This document shows, piece by piece, positions 28,587-36,380 of a DNA stretch of 64,000 bases. The translations under genes and the position numbers were made by a program. Below the pieces are notes generated by a model that did not search any database, was not told where the DNA came from, and worked only from the letters and a program-made list of their open reading frames with translations. Positions within the stretch are counted from its first letter, which is position 1. Every line of letters begins with the position of its first letter. The stretch is from Kitasatospora terrestris (GTDB taxonomy: Bacteria; Actinomycetota; Actinomycetes; Streptomycetales; Streptomycetaceae): assembly GCF_039542905.1 (NCBI RefSeq), contig NZ_BAABIS010000001.1:7068001-7132000 (forward strand). Direction: 5' to 3'.

Positions 28587-29527
28587 CCTGGGCGATCTGG
28601 GCACCGCTCCTCGCCCCGTGGATCACCGTCCCGGCCGCCCGCCGGCTCGCCGCGCTGCTCCCGCCCCGCTGGGCGGCGCTCCTGCTCACCCTCGCCACCG
28701 CCGTCGCCGGCGTCCTGGCCGGCACCGCCGTCGCCCTGCTGGCCGCCGACGCCCTGCTGCACCTGCCGCCGGTCGCCGCCCTCGGCCACCTCTCCCCGCC
28801 GCTGCTGCCCGACGGCCCGGTCACCCTGGCGCTCGGCTGCGCCGCGCTGCCCGTCGGCGCCGCGTCCGCCTGGGCCGCCGTCCGGACCCTGCGCCGGCAC
28901 GACTCCCGCCGCTACCACGCGGCGATCCGCGGTGCGGCGGCCGGCCGCGCCGGCGACCTGGTCGTCCTCCCCGACGCCAAGCCCGACGCCTTCGCCCTCC
29001 CCGGCCGGCCGGGAACCGTCGTCGTGACCTCCGGGATGCTGGGCAGCCTCGCCCCCGACGAGCAGGCCGTCCTGCTCGCCCACGAACGCGCCCACCTCCG
29101 CTGCCGCCACCACCTGCTCGCGCTGACCGCCGACCTGGCGGCCTGCCTGCACCCCGCGCTGCGGGCGCTCCGCGCGCCGATCGCCTACCAGTGCGAGCGG
29201 TGGGCCGACGAGCAGGCGGCCGCCGCCGTCGGCGACCGCCGGCTGGCCGCGCGGGCGGTCGGCAGGGCCGCGCTCGCCGCCTCCGCGACCCCGCTCGCGC
29301 GGCGTCCCGCCTCCGTCCTCACGGCGACGGCGGGCCCGGTGCCGCGGCGGATGAGCGCCCTGCTCGCGCCCCCGCCGAGCGCCGGCCCGCTCGCCCGCCG
29401 GGCGGGCGCGGTCGTGCTGCTCCTGCTGCTGGTCTCCGCCACCGCCACCGCCGAGGCGGCGGACGCGCTCCACGACAACATCGAGGTCGCCCAGGGCCCC
29501 GTCGAGCGGCCGCGGCCCGCGCACTGA
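28583..29527 (+). CDS. M56 family membrane metallopeptidase (BlaR-like sensor protease)
   Basis: This 314-aa protein has N-terminal transmembrane helices, the zinc motif HERAH (residues 167-171), and a C-terminal transmembrane helix. It lacks the external penicillin-binding sensor domain of BlaR1, as do most actinobacterial M56 proteins. It should cleave the adjacent BlaI repressor when the envelope is disturbed. The GTG start overlaps the blaI stop. Confidence 0.9.
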   Translation: MTWAIWAPLLAPWITVPAARRLAALLPPRWAALLLTLATAVAGVLAGTAVALLAADALLHLPPVAALGHLSPPLLPDGPVTLALGCAALPVGAASAWAAVRTLRRHDSRRYHAAIRGAAAGRAGDLVVLPDAKPDAFALPGRPGTVVVTSGMLGSLAPDEQAVLLAHERAHLRCRHHLLALTADLAACLHPALRALRAPIAYQCERWADEQAAAAVGDRRLAARAVGRAALAASATPLARRPASVLTATAGPVPRRMSALLAPPPSAGPLARRAGAVVLLLLLVSATATAEAADALHDNIEVAQGPVERPRPAH

Positions 29528-29598
29528 CGGCCCGCCCGGCCTCCGGCCCGGCCCCTCGGCGACGGAGGAACGACCATCCCCGCGGAGCGGGTCGTGGG

Positions 29599-29922
29599 TC
29601 AGCCGGCGGTCTCCGCCGCGAGCCAGGCGAGGTAGGACGGGGAGCCGGTGACGACGGGGACGGCGACGACCTCGGGGGTGTCGTAGGTGTGGAGCTCGGC
29701 GATCCGGGCGGTGAGGCGGTCGGCGCGGTCGGCGCGGGTCTTGAGGTCGATCCGCCACTCGGTGGCGTTCCGCACCGCGCCGTCCCACCAGTACACCGAC
29801 TCGACGGGGTACACCTGGGCGCAGGCGGCGAGCCGCTCGCCGACGAGCGACGCGGCCAGGGCGCGGGCGGCGTCCTGGTCGTCGTGGGTGGTGGTGAGGA
29901 CGATGAAGTCCGGCGAGGTCAT
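29599..29922 (-). CDS. cutA: Divalent-cation tolerance protein CutA
   Basis: The 107-aa protein matches CutA over its full length (start FIVLTTTHD, centre ERLAACAQVYPVESVYWWDG, end TYDTPEVVAVPV). CutA forms very stable trimers; its link to copper tolerance is old and its exact role is unclear. It is a single gene, convergent with the M56 gene. Confidence 0.93.
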   Translation of the reverse strand: MTSPDFIVLTTTHDDQDAARALAASLVGERLAACAQVYPVESVYWWDGAVRNATEWRIDLKTRADRADRLTARIAELHTYDTPEVVAVPVVTGSPSYLAWLAAETAG

Positions 29923-30131
29923 GGTCCGAGCGTACGGGGGTGCGGCGGGGCCGGGCCGGCGCCCCGCCCAGTGATCCTCAAGTGCCTTTCCAGCAAAGGT
30001 TGTTCACGTAAAGATACGCCTGAGCTGCGGGGCAACCCGGTGTTTATCCCGTGTAAACGGCGGCGTCGCACTCTGGTCACATGCGAGGCGCCGACCGGCG
30101 CAGCGCACCGAACCAGAAGGGGGATTCCACC
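29923..30131. other. Regulatory region before the Cys-rich peptide gene
   Basis: This 209-bp gap contains an AT-richer island (about 29975-30060) that contrasts with its flanks and probably holds the promoter of the peptide gene. It includes GTTTA at 30042-30046 and TAAAC at 30054-30058, an inverted repeat with a 7-bp spacer. I could not fix a -35/-10 pair. Confidence 0.45.
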
Positions 30132-30239
30132 GTGAAGAAGGTCGTCACCGGCAAGAAGATCGTCGTCCGCAAGCCGGGCGCGGTGCGGCTGACCGCGCTG
30201 TGCACCAACTACGGCTACGGCAACTGCTGCTGCATCTGA
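30132..30239 (+). CDS. 35-aa Lys-rich peptide ending in CCCI, candidate RiPP-like precursor
   Basis: A GTG-started frame with AAGGGGG 9-10 nt upstream encodes a basic N-terminus (KKVVTGKKIVVRKPGAVRL) and a short C-terminus with Cys24, Asn-Tyr-Gly-Tyr-Gly-Asn, and Cys32-Cys33-Cys34 followed by the last Ile35. The split into a leader-like and a short Cys-rich part, the hairpin behind it and the M50 protease next to it resemble peptide-maturation loci. I do not recognise the family. It might also be a metal-binding or surface peptide. The coding call rests on start, ribosome site and context. Confidence 0.7.
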   Translation: MKKVVTGKKIVVRKPGAVRLTALCTNYGYGNCCCI

Positions 30240-30247
30240 CAGCGACC

Positions 30248-30290
30248 GTCCGGCGGACCGGGGGCGTGCAGTGCCCCCGGCCCGCCGGAC
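30248..30290 (+). terminator. Strong hairpin between the peptide and M50 genes (attenuator)
   Basis: An 18-bp stem with one A-C mismatch (30248-30265 and 30273-30290) and a 7-nt loop, 8 bp after the peptide stop and without a U-run. It could end most transcripts after the short gene or protect its 3' end, giving excess peptide over the downstream proteins. Confidence 0.7.
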
Positions 30291-30323
30291 GGGGCCGGAC
30301 CCGCCGAAGGACAGGGGCACCCG

Positions 30324-31697
30324 ATGGTGAACGACGCACCGCTCCGCTTCCACCGGCTGACCTACCTCGACCAGGGGGACGAGGTGGTGGTCGGCCGCAC
30401 CGACATCGACTCCTACGGGGCGTTCCCGCCCGACGGGGCCGCGCTGCTGCGCCGCCTGGAGACCGGCACCGACCCGCGGCAGGCGGCCGACTGGTACCGC
30501 GCCGAGTTCGGCGAGGAGGTCGACCTCGACGACTTCCTCGACACCCTGCGCGAACTCGACTTCCTGCTCGGCGAGGCGGAGGCGGAGGACCGGGACGCGG
30601 GTGGGGCCGCCTCCCGCGCGGTGCCGCTGCAGTGGCTCGGCCGGGCCCTGTTCTCCCGGCCCGCCTGGCTCGCGTACGTCGCGCTGCTCGCCGCCGCCGT
30701 CCTCGCCTGCGCGGACCGGCCGGTGCTGCTGCCGCGCCCGGGCAACCTGTTCTTCAGCCCGTACGCGCTGCTGGTCCAGCTGGTGGTGTTCGTCAGCCAG
30801 CCGGTGTTCATGCTGCTGCACGAGTACGGGCACGTCCTGGCGGGCCGCCGGCTGGGCCTGCGCACCACGCTGCGGATCAGCCGCCGCCTGTACTTCGTCA
30901 CCTTCGAGACCGCGCTGGACGGCCTGGTGGTGCTGCCCCGGCGCAGCCGCCTGCTGCCGGTGCTGGCCGGGATGCTGGTGGACGTCCTCGGCATGGCCGC
31001 GCTGACGCTGGCCGCCTGGGCGGGCTGCGGGCCGGACGGCACGCCGAGCACCGCCGGGCGGGTCTGTCTGGCGCTGGCGTTCACCGCGATCCCGCGGCTG
31101 CTGGCCCAGTTCTACTTCTTCCTGCGCACCGACCTGTACCACCTCGCGCTCGTCGTGCTCGGCGGCAGCGACCCGCACGGCACGGCCCGCGCGTACGTCG
31201 CCAACCGGCTGAACCGGTTGCGCGGCCGCGCCGACCTGCTGACCGACGAGAGCCGCTGGCACCCGAAGGACGCCGCCGCGGTGCGCTGGTACGCCCCGGC
31301 GTACCTGCTCGGGTACGCCGCGATGACGGTGATGCTGGCGACCGTGGTGCTGCCGGTCGGCTGGCGGTTCACCGCCTCCGCGCTGGCGACGGTCCGGGAC
31401 GGCTCGGTGCCGTTCACCCGGCTCGCGGACGCGGCGTTCGCCCTGGCGATGGTCGGGGTGCAGCTCCTCGCGGTGGCGTACGGCGCCTGGCGGGCCTGGC
31501 GGCGACGGAGCCGCGCCGCCCACGACACGAGCACGGACGCGACGACGAGCACAGACACGAGCACGGGCGCGACGACGAGCGCAGGCAGCACGAGCACGAC
31601 GAGCACAGGCACGAGCACGAGCACGACGAGCACAGGCAGCACGAGTACGAGTTCGACCGAGGCACACCAAGGGGGAGTCCATGTCCGGCCCGTCTGA
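30324..31697 (+). CDS. M50 (site-2-protease-like) membrane peptidase with PqqD/RRE-like N-terminus
   Basis: This 457-aa protein has an N-terminal ~85 residues that look like a PqqD-type RiPP recognition element (acidic, winged-helix-like). A polytopic membrane domain follows, with the zinc motif HEYGH (166-170) and a third-ligand candidate Asp220 (MLVDVLG). The last ~55 residues (from ~400) are a low-complexity Ser/Thr/Asp tail encoded by short repeats. YydH, a protease of this type, acts in the YydF peptide system, so processing or export of the adjacent peptide is plausible. The ATG has a purine-rich AAGGACAGGGG upstream. Confidence 0.82.
   Translation: MVNDAPLRFHRLTYLDQGDEVVVGRTDIDSYGAFPPDGAALLRRLETGTDPRQAADWYRAEFGEEVDLDDFLDTLRELDFLLGEAEAEDRDAGGAASRAVPLQWLGRALFSRPAWLAYVALLAAAVLACADRPVLLPRPGNLFFSPYALLVQLVVFVSQPVFMLLHEYGHVLAGRRLGLRTTLRISRRLYFVTFETALDGLVVLPRRSRLLPVLAGMLVDVLGMAALTLAAWAGCGPDGTPSTAGRVCLALAFTAIPRLLAQFYFFLRTDLYHLALVVLGGSDPHGTARAYVANRLNRLRGRADLLTDESRWHPKDAAAVRWYAPAYLLGYAAMTVMLATVVLPVGWRFTASALATVRDGSVPFTRLADAAFALAMVGVQLLAVAYGAWRAWRRRSRAAHDTSTDATTSTDTSTGATTSAGSTSTTSTGTSTSTTSTGSTSTSSTEAHQGGVHVRPV
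31517..31660 (+). repeat. Low-complexity repeats encoding the Ser/Thr tail of the M50 protein
   Basis: Degenerate short repeats of the type ACGAGCAC / GCACGACGAG run through ~140 bp in frame. Such DNA can change length by slippage, so tail length may vary between strains. Confidence 0.75.
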
Positions 31698-33867
31698 CCG
31701 TCCGCCGTCCGCCGCCGCGCGGCGCCCGCACCACTGGCTGATCGCGCCCGACGAGAGCGCCGCACGCGCGCTGGTCGCCGACGCGCTGGCCGAGCCGGGC
31801 GTGCCGCCGGTGCTCGCCGTGCTCGACGCGCACCGCCGGCTGCGCGGGCCGTTCACCGCCGCCGGGGCGCTGATGCGGCAGCTGGTACCCGGGGTGCTGG
31901 CCGCCGACCCGGAGCCGGCCGTCCGGCACGACATCGAGATCCTGGCCGCCGCACCGGAGTTGCGCACCGTCCTGCCGTGCCGCCGGGAGACCCTGACCTC
32001 GCTGACCGCCCCGCAGAAGCGCACCCGCTACTACCCGTACATCCGCACCACCCGGATCGCGCACGGGCTGATCGACTTCCTCACCGCGGTGCTGGACGCG
32101 CCCGCGACCCTGGTGGTGCGGCACGCCGAGCACGCCGACCGGACGGATGCCGACTGGCTGGCCCTGCTGCTGCGCCGCGCCGACCCGCAGCGCCTGCGGA
32201 TCGTGATCTGCACCGCGGGCCGGGACGTCCCGCAGCCGCTGGCCGACGCGCTGGCCGCGCACACCACGCCGCGCGAGGCGCCCGCCACGCCGCTCGGGCC
32301 GCTGCCCGACGACCCGGCCGCCCGCTGGGAGCTGGCCGCCGGCTGGGTCGCCGCCGACCGCAGCACCGACGACCCGGCGGCCGCCGCCTGCTACGCCGAG
32401 CTGGAGCCCGCCGAACGCGCCCGGCTGCACGAGGCCCGCGCCGAGGAGCTGGCGGCCGCCGCCCTGGCCGGCGAGGCGTCGCTGCTGCGCGGACCGCTCG
32501 CCCACCACCGCGCGCTGGGCACCGACCCGGCCGGCGCGGGCGCCCTCGCCCTTCAGGACGCCCTGCAGGAGTGCCTGCTGGAGGGCTTCTACGACGCCCT
32601 GGCCGAACTCGGCCCGCTCACCCACGCGGTGCTCGACTGGACGACCCGCCCCGAGGAGTGCTGGCTGGTCACGGCCCGGATGACCATCGCCTACAGCGTG
32701 ATGGGCGGCCGCGCCGACGAGGCCCTCGCGCTGTACGACGACGCCTGCGCGAGCACCGCGCTGCCCGCCGTCCACATGTCGGCGGCGTACGGCCGCGCCA
32801 TGGTCTACACCCGCTACCTGGAGCCCGAGCGGCGCGACCACCGCAAGGCGAAGGGGTGGGTCAACACCGCGGTCGCGCTCTCCCGCCTCGCCGACACCGA
32901 CGCCCGGCGCGCCTACAACCGGACCTTCAACGAGAACGGCCTGGCGCTGATCGAGATGCACCTCGGCGACCCGGCCCGCGCCCTCGAACTGGTCGAGGCC
33001 GGCATCGAGCGGATGGACGGCGCGCTGGACGCGGAGGACCAGGGCCAGCACCGCTCGGTCCTGGAGTACAACCGGGCCCAGCTGCTGGCCCGCCTGGTCG
33101 GCCCGGAGGCCGGCGCCGCCGCGTACGACCGGGTGATCGACCAGGACCCGCACCACAGCGAGTACTACTTCGAACGCGCGGTGCTGCTGCGCAAGTTGGG
33201 CCGCGACGAGGAGGCGCTGGCGGACTACGAGCACGCCATCCGGACCTCCCCGCCGTACCCCGAGGCGGTCTACAACCGGGCCGACCTGCGGCTCGAACTC
33301 GGCGACCTGGACGCAGCCCTGGCCGACTTGGACCGGGTGCTGGAGCTGGACCCGGAGTTCCTCGACGCGTACGTCAACCGGGCCGGGCTGCGCCACGCGC
33401 TCGGCGACGCCCGGGGCGCGGCCGAGGACATCGCCGCGGGCCTGGCGCGCGAGGCCGGGCAGCCGCACCTGCTGGCGCTGCGCGGCCTGCTCGCCCAGGA
33501 CGACGACCGTCCCGAGGAGGCCCGCGCGGACCTGGAGGCCGCGCTCGCCGGTGACCCCGACCTGCCCGCCGCCTGGGCCGCGCTCGGTGTGCTGGCGTAC
33601 GAGCGGGGCGAGGCCGAGGAGTCGGTGCGCTGCCTCGGCCGCTCGCTGCGGCTGGAGGACGACCCGGTGGTCCGCGCCAACCGGGCTCTGGCACACGAGA
33701 GTTGCGGCGACTGGGCGGCCGCCGCCGCGGACTACGCGGCTGCGATCGACCTGCTGCTGCCCGAGGTCGCGGCGGCGCAGGACGAGGCGGACTCGGCGGA
33801 GGTGGTGACGGAGCTGTCCCGGCTCCGCGGGCGTCGCGCCGAGTGCACGGCCCGCAGCGCGGGCTGA
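31681..33867 (+). CDS. TPR-repeat protein with degenerate ATPase-like N-terminal part
   Basis: This 728-aa protein overlaps the M50 gene by 17 nt and has AGGGGGAG before its ATG. The first ~210 residues recall a STAND/AAA-type region (hydrophobic strand followed by HAEHADRTDADWLALLLRR, like a Walker B zone), but no Walker A loop is visible. From about residue 330 the protein is a run of tetratricopeptide helix pairs (repeats with LGDLDAALADLDRVLELDPE and similar). It probably acts as a scaffold or receptor for the peptide or protease. Confidence 0.8.
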   Translation: MSGPSDRPPSAAARRPHHWLIAPDESAARALVADALAEPGVPPVLAVLDAHRRLRGPFTAAGALMRQLVPGVLAADPEPAVRHDIEILAAAPELRTVLPCRRETLTSLTAPQKRTRYYPYIRTTRIAHGLIDFLTAVLDAPATLVVRHAEHADRTDADWLALLLRRADPQRLRIVICTAGRDVPQPLADALAAHTTPREAPATPLGPLPDDPAARWELAAGWVAADRSTDDPAAAACYAELEPAERARLHEARAEELAAAALAGEASLLRGPLAHHRALGTDPAGAGALALQDALQECLLEGFYDALAELGPLTHAVLDWTTRPEECWLVTARMTIAYSVMGGRADEALALYDDACASTALPAVHMSAAYGRAMVYTRYLEPERRDHRKAKGWVNTAVALSRLADTDARRAYNRTFNENGLALIEMHLGDPARALELVEAGIERMDGALDAEDQGQHRSVLEYNRAQLLARLVGPEAGAAAYDRVIDQDPHHSEYYFERAVLLRKLGRDEEALADYEHAIRTSPPYPEAVYNRADLRLELGDLDAALADLDRVLELDPEFLDAYVNRAGLRHALGDARGAAEDIAAGLAREAGQPHLLALRGLLAQDDDRPEEARADLEAALAGDPDLPAAWAALGVLAYERGEAEESVRCLGRSLRLEDDPVVRANRALAHESCGDWAAAAADYAAAIDLLLPEVAAAQDEADSAEVVTELSRLRGRRAECTARSAG

Positions 33868-33962
33868 CGCAGCGCGAGTTGACGAAGTGGGCCGGCCGGC
33901 CGGCGACGGCCGCCGGTCGGCCCGATAGTGTCCGAACCACCCCGCCGTTCCGGAAGGCAGCC

Positions 33963-34511
33963 ATGGCCACCGTCCTCGCCCTCTCGGGCAGCCCGTCACC
34001 CGCCTCGCGGACCGCCCGGCTGGCCGAGCTGGCCGCCGCCGACCTGCGCGCCCGGGGACACCGGGTGCACAGCCTGGCGCTGCGCGAGCTGCCCGCCGAG
34101 CCGCTGCTGGCCGCGCGCACCGCGGACCCGTCGATCGCCCGCGCGGTGCGGCTGGTCGCCGAGGCGGACGCGCTGGTGGTCGCCACCCCGATCTACCAGG
34201 CCGCGTACTCGGGGCTGTTGAAGGTCTTCCTCGACCTGCTGCCGCGGCACGGGCTGGAGGGCAAGCCGGTGCTGCCGCTGGCCACCGGCGGGTCGGCGGC
34301 CCACGTGCTGGCGCTGGACTACGCGCTGCGGCCGGTGCTGACCGCGCTCGGCGCGCAGGTCGCGCCGGGCCGGTACGTGCTGGACCGCGAGCTGGGCACG
34401 GCGCCGGACGGTGCCGCGTTCCTCGCCGGGGACAGCGCCGCCGCGCTGGCCGGGACGGTCGCCCGGTTCGCGTCGGCGCTGGCCGGCACCGCGCAGCTCG
34501 CCGCCGCCTGA
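33963..34511 (+). CDS. NADPH-dependent FMN reductase (SsuE-like)
   Basis: The 182-aa flavodoxin-fold protein starts with LSGSPSPASRT (phosphate loop for FMN) and has TPIYQAAYSGLLKVFLDLLP and TGGSAAHVLALDYALRPVL, typical of SsuE/MsuE-type reductases. Such enzymes supply reduced flavin to two-component monooxygenases or reduce quinones. No sulfonate monooxygenase gene is adjacent, so its partner is unknown. GGAAGG precedes the ATG. Confidence 0.9.
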   Translation: MATVLALSGSPSPASRTARLAELAAADLRARGHRVHSLALRELPAEPLLAARTADPSIARAVRLVAEADALVVATPIYQAAYSGLLKVFLDLLPRHGLEGKPVLPLATGGSAAHVLALDYALRPVLTALGAQVAPGRYVLDRELGTAPDGAAFLAGDSAAALAGTVARFASALAGTAQLAAA

Positions 34512-34576
34512 ACGGGCCGGGCTGACCTCGGGCCCCGAGCCGGGCCGCGCCCGTCGGCCCGCGCCCGCCGGGCCCC

Positions 34577-34603
34577 GGCCCGTCCGAGGTGCGCGGACGG
34601 GCC
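34577..34603. terminator. Bidirectional terminator between FMN reductase and methyltransferase genes
   Basis: A perfect 10-bp stem GGCCCGTCCG (34577-34586) with its complement (34594-34603) around AGGTGCG, extendable with two mismatches. A GGTCAGCGCCGCC tandem repeat follows and runs into the stop of the methyltransferase. Confidence 0.65.
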
Positions 34604-34649
34604 CGGGACCGGCGGGCCGCCGGTCAGCGCCGCCGGTCAGCGCCGCCGA

Positions 34650-36380
34650 TCAGCGCCGCCGGGCGCGCAGCAGGGCGCCGTCGAGCGGCAGGTCGTGCCG
34701 GGCCACCAGGTCGAAGCCCGCGTCGGCCAGCAGCCTGGCGTAGTGCGCCTCGGTGCGCTCGCGGCCGCCCACGTTGCAGAGCATGTGGACGTCCCAGGCG
34801 ACGGCCAGCGAGGGGCTGTCGTCCGCGGGCAGCAGCCGTTCCACCACGAGCAGTTCACTGCCGGGGGCCATCGCGTCGGCGACCCGGCCGAGGATCTCGG
34901 CGCACCGCCGGTCGTCCCAGTCGTGCAGCACCCGGGAGAGGATGTAGACGTCCCCGCCCGCCGGGACGGAGGCGGTGAAGTCCCCGGCGACGAACGCGCA
35001 GCGGTCCGCGACGCCGGCCGCGCCCAGCGCGGTGCGGGCCGCCTCGATCGCGTGCGGGCGCTCCAGCAGCAGGCCGCGCAGGTGCGGGGCGGCGCGCAGC
35101 ACCCGGCCGAGCAGCGTGCCGTTGCCGCCGGCCACGTCGACCACCAGCTCGGCGGCGGAGAAGTCGACCAGCTCGGCGACCGGGCCGAACATCCGCGCGC
35201 TGGCCGCCATCGCCCGGTCGAACAGGTCGGCCGACTCCGGCTTCCGCGCGAAGTACGGGAAGTGGTGCTCGCCGAACAGCTCCGCGAACGCCTCCTCGCC
35301 GGTGCGTACGGCGTGCCGCAGGTGGCCGAAGGACTGGTAGAACGTTCCTCCGTACAGCAGTGCGAGCGGGCGCAGCGACTCCGGGGTGTCGGCGTGCAGC
35401 AGCCGGCCGGTCGCGGTGAGCCGGTACCCGGCGTCGCCCGGGTCGCCGCCGTGGCCGTCGTCGCCGTCGTGGCGGGTGAGCAGCCCGAGGCTCGCCAGGT
35501 AGCGCAGCAGCCGGCCCAGGCTCTCCGCGTGCGTCCCGGTCTCGGTGGCCAACTGCGCGGCGGTGGCGCCGGGGTGGGCGTCCAGCAGGTCGGCCAGGCG
35601 CAGCTCGGCGGCGACCGCGATGGCCTGGGTCTCCCAGGCGCCGGTCAGCTGCCGCAGCAGCCGGTCGGCGGGTTCGGCGGTGGTGTCGGCGGCGGAGCGC
35701 CGCAGGTGGGCGGAGAGGGCGGCGGCGTGCTGGCCGGCCGCGTACAGCTCCAGCCGGTGCCGGTCGGTGCGGAAGTAGAGGACGGTGGCGTTCTCGTGCG
35801 CATTGTAGCCGCCGCCGTCGGCGCGGGCGCCGGCCCGGTCGGTGAGCAGCGCGGACAGGCCGGCCAGCACCACGTCGTCGGGCGCGGGCAGGTCGAAGGC
35901 GGTGTGCGCCTCGTGGTCGGCGGCCCGTTCGGCGTCGGCGACCGGAGCCAGGCCGGAGTGCTCGGGCACGGGGAGGGCGAAGATCTCCACCTCGTCGGCG
36001 CCACCAGCGGCGGCGTCGGGTACCCGGGTGTGCAGGATGCCGACCTCCAGCTCGGCGGTCGGGCGGCGGTACCGCGAGGCGAGGCGCTGGCGGACGACCA
36101 CGCTCGGCACGGTCTCGCCGGGCGTCATGCCGCGGCCGGCCAGCTCGGCGCGGAGCGCCTCCAGGGAGGGCGGGAAGACCAGGACGGCGGTGTGCGCCAG
36201 GCGCAAGTGCCGTCCGAGCGAGGTGAGTTCGCAATCGTCCAGGTCGGGCAGCAGCTCGGCGAGCGCGCTGCGGGTGTCGTGGGCGCGGACGAACGCGGTG
36301 GCGCGGTCGATCCGGGCGAGGTCGGCACCGGCCACCGCCTGGGCGGGCAGCGCGGTTCCGGGTGCGGCGGTCGTGGTCAT
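34650..36380 (-). CDS. SAM-dependent O-methyltransferase with long N-terminal domain of unknown function
   Basis: This 576-aa protein ends in a plant-type (family 2) O-methyltransferase: a winged-helix dimerisation part (~240-330), a SAM loop VVDVAGGNGTLLG, and the catalytic RVLHDWDD region. Normal members have ~340 residues. The first ~230 residues are extra and not recognised; they contain a conserved-looking NAHENATVLYFRTDRH stretch. Its ATG overlaps the stop of the hydroxylase gene (ATGA), so hydroxylation followed by methylation of a phenolic or aminophenolic compound is a sensible guess. The genes could be a small specialised-metabolite unit. Confidence 0.82.
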   Translation of the reverse strand: MTTTAAPGTALPAQAVAGADLARIDRATAFVRAHDTRSALAELLPDLDDCELTSLGRHLRLAHTAVLVFPPSLEALRAELAGRGMTPGETVPSVVVRQRLASRYRRPTAELEVGILHTRVPDAAAGGADEVEIFALPVPEHSGLAPVADAERAADHEAHTAFDLPAPDDVVLAGLSALLTDRAGARADGGGYNAHENATVLYFRTDRHRLELYAAGQHAAALSAHLRRSAADTTAEPADRLLRQLTGAWETQAIAVAAELRLADLLDAHPGATAAQLATETGTHAESLGRLLRYLASLGLLTRHDGDDGHGGDPGDAGYRLTATGRLLHADTPESLRPLALLYGGTFYQSFGHLRHAVRTGEEAFAELFGEHHFPYFARKPESADLFDRAMAASARMFGPVAELVDFSAAELVVDVAGGNGTLLGRVLRAAPHLRGLLLERPHAIEAARTALGAAGVADRCAFVAGDFTASVPAGGDVYILSRVLHDWDDRRCAEILGRVADAMAPGSELLVVERLLPADDSPSLAVAWDVHMLCNVGGRERTEAHYARLLADAGFDLVARHDLPLDGALLRARRR

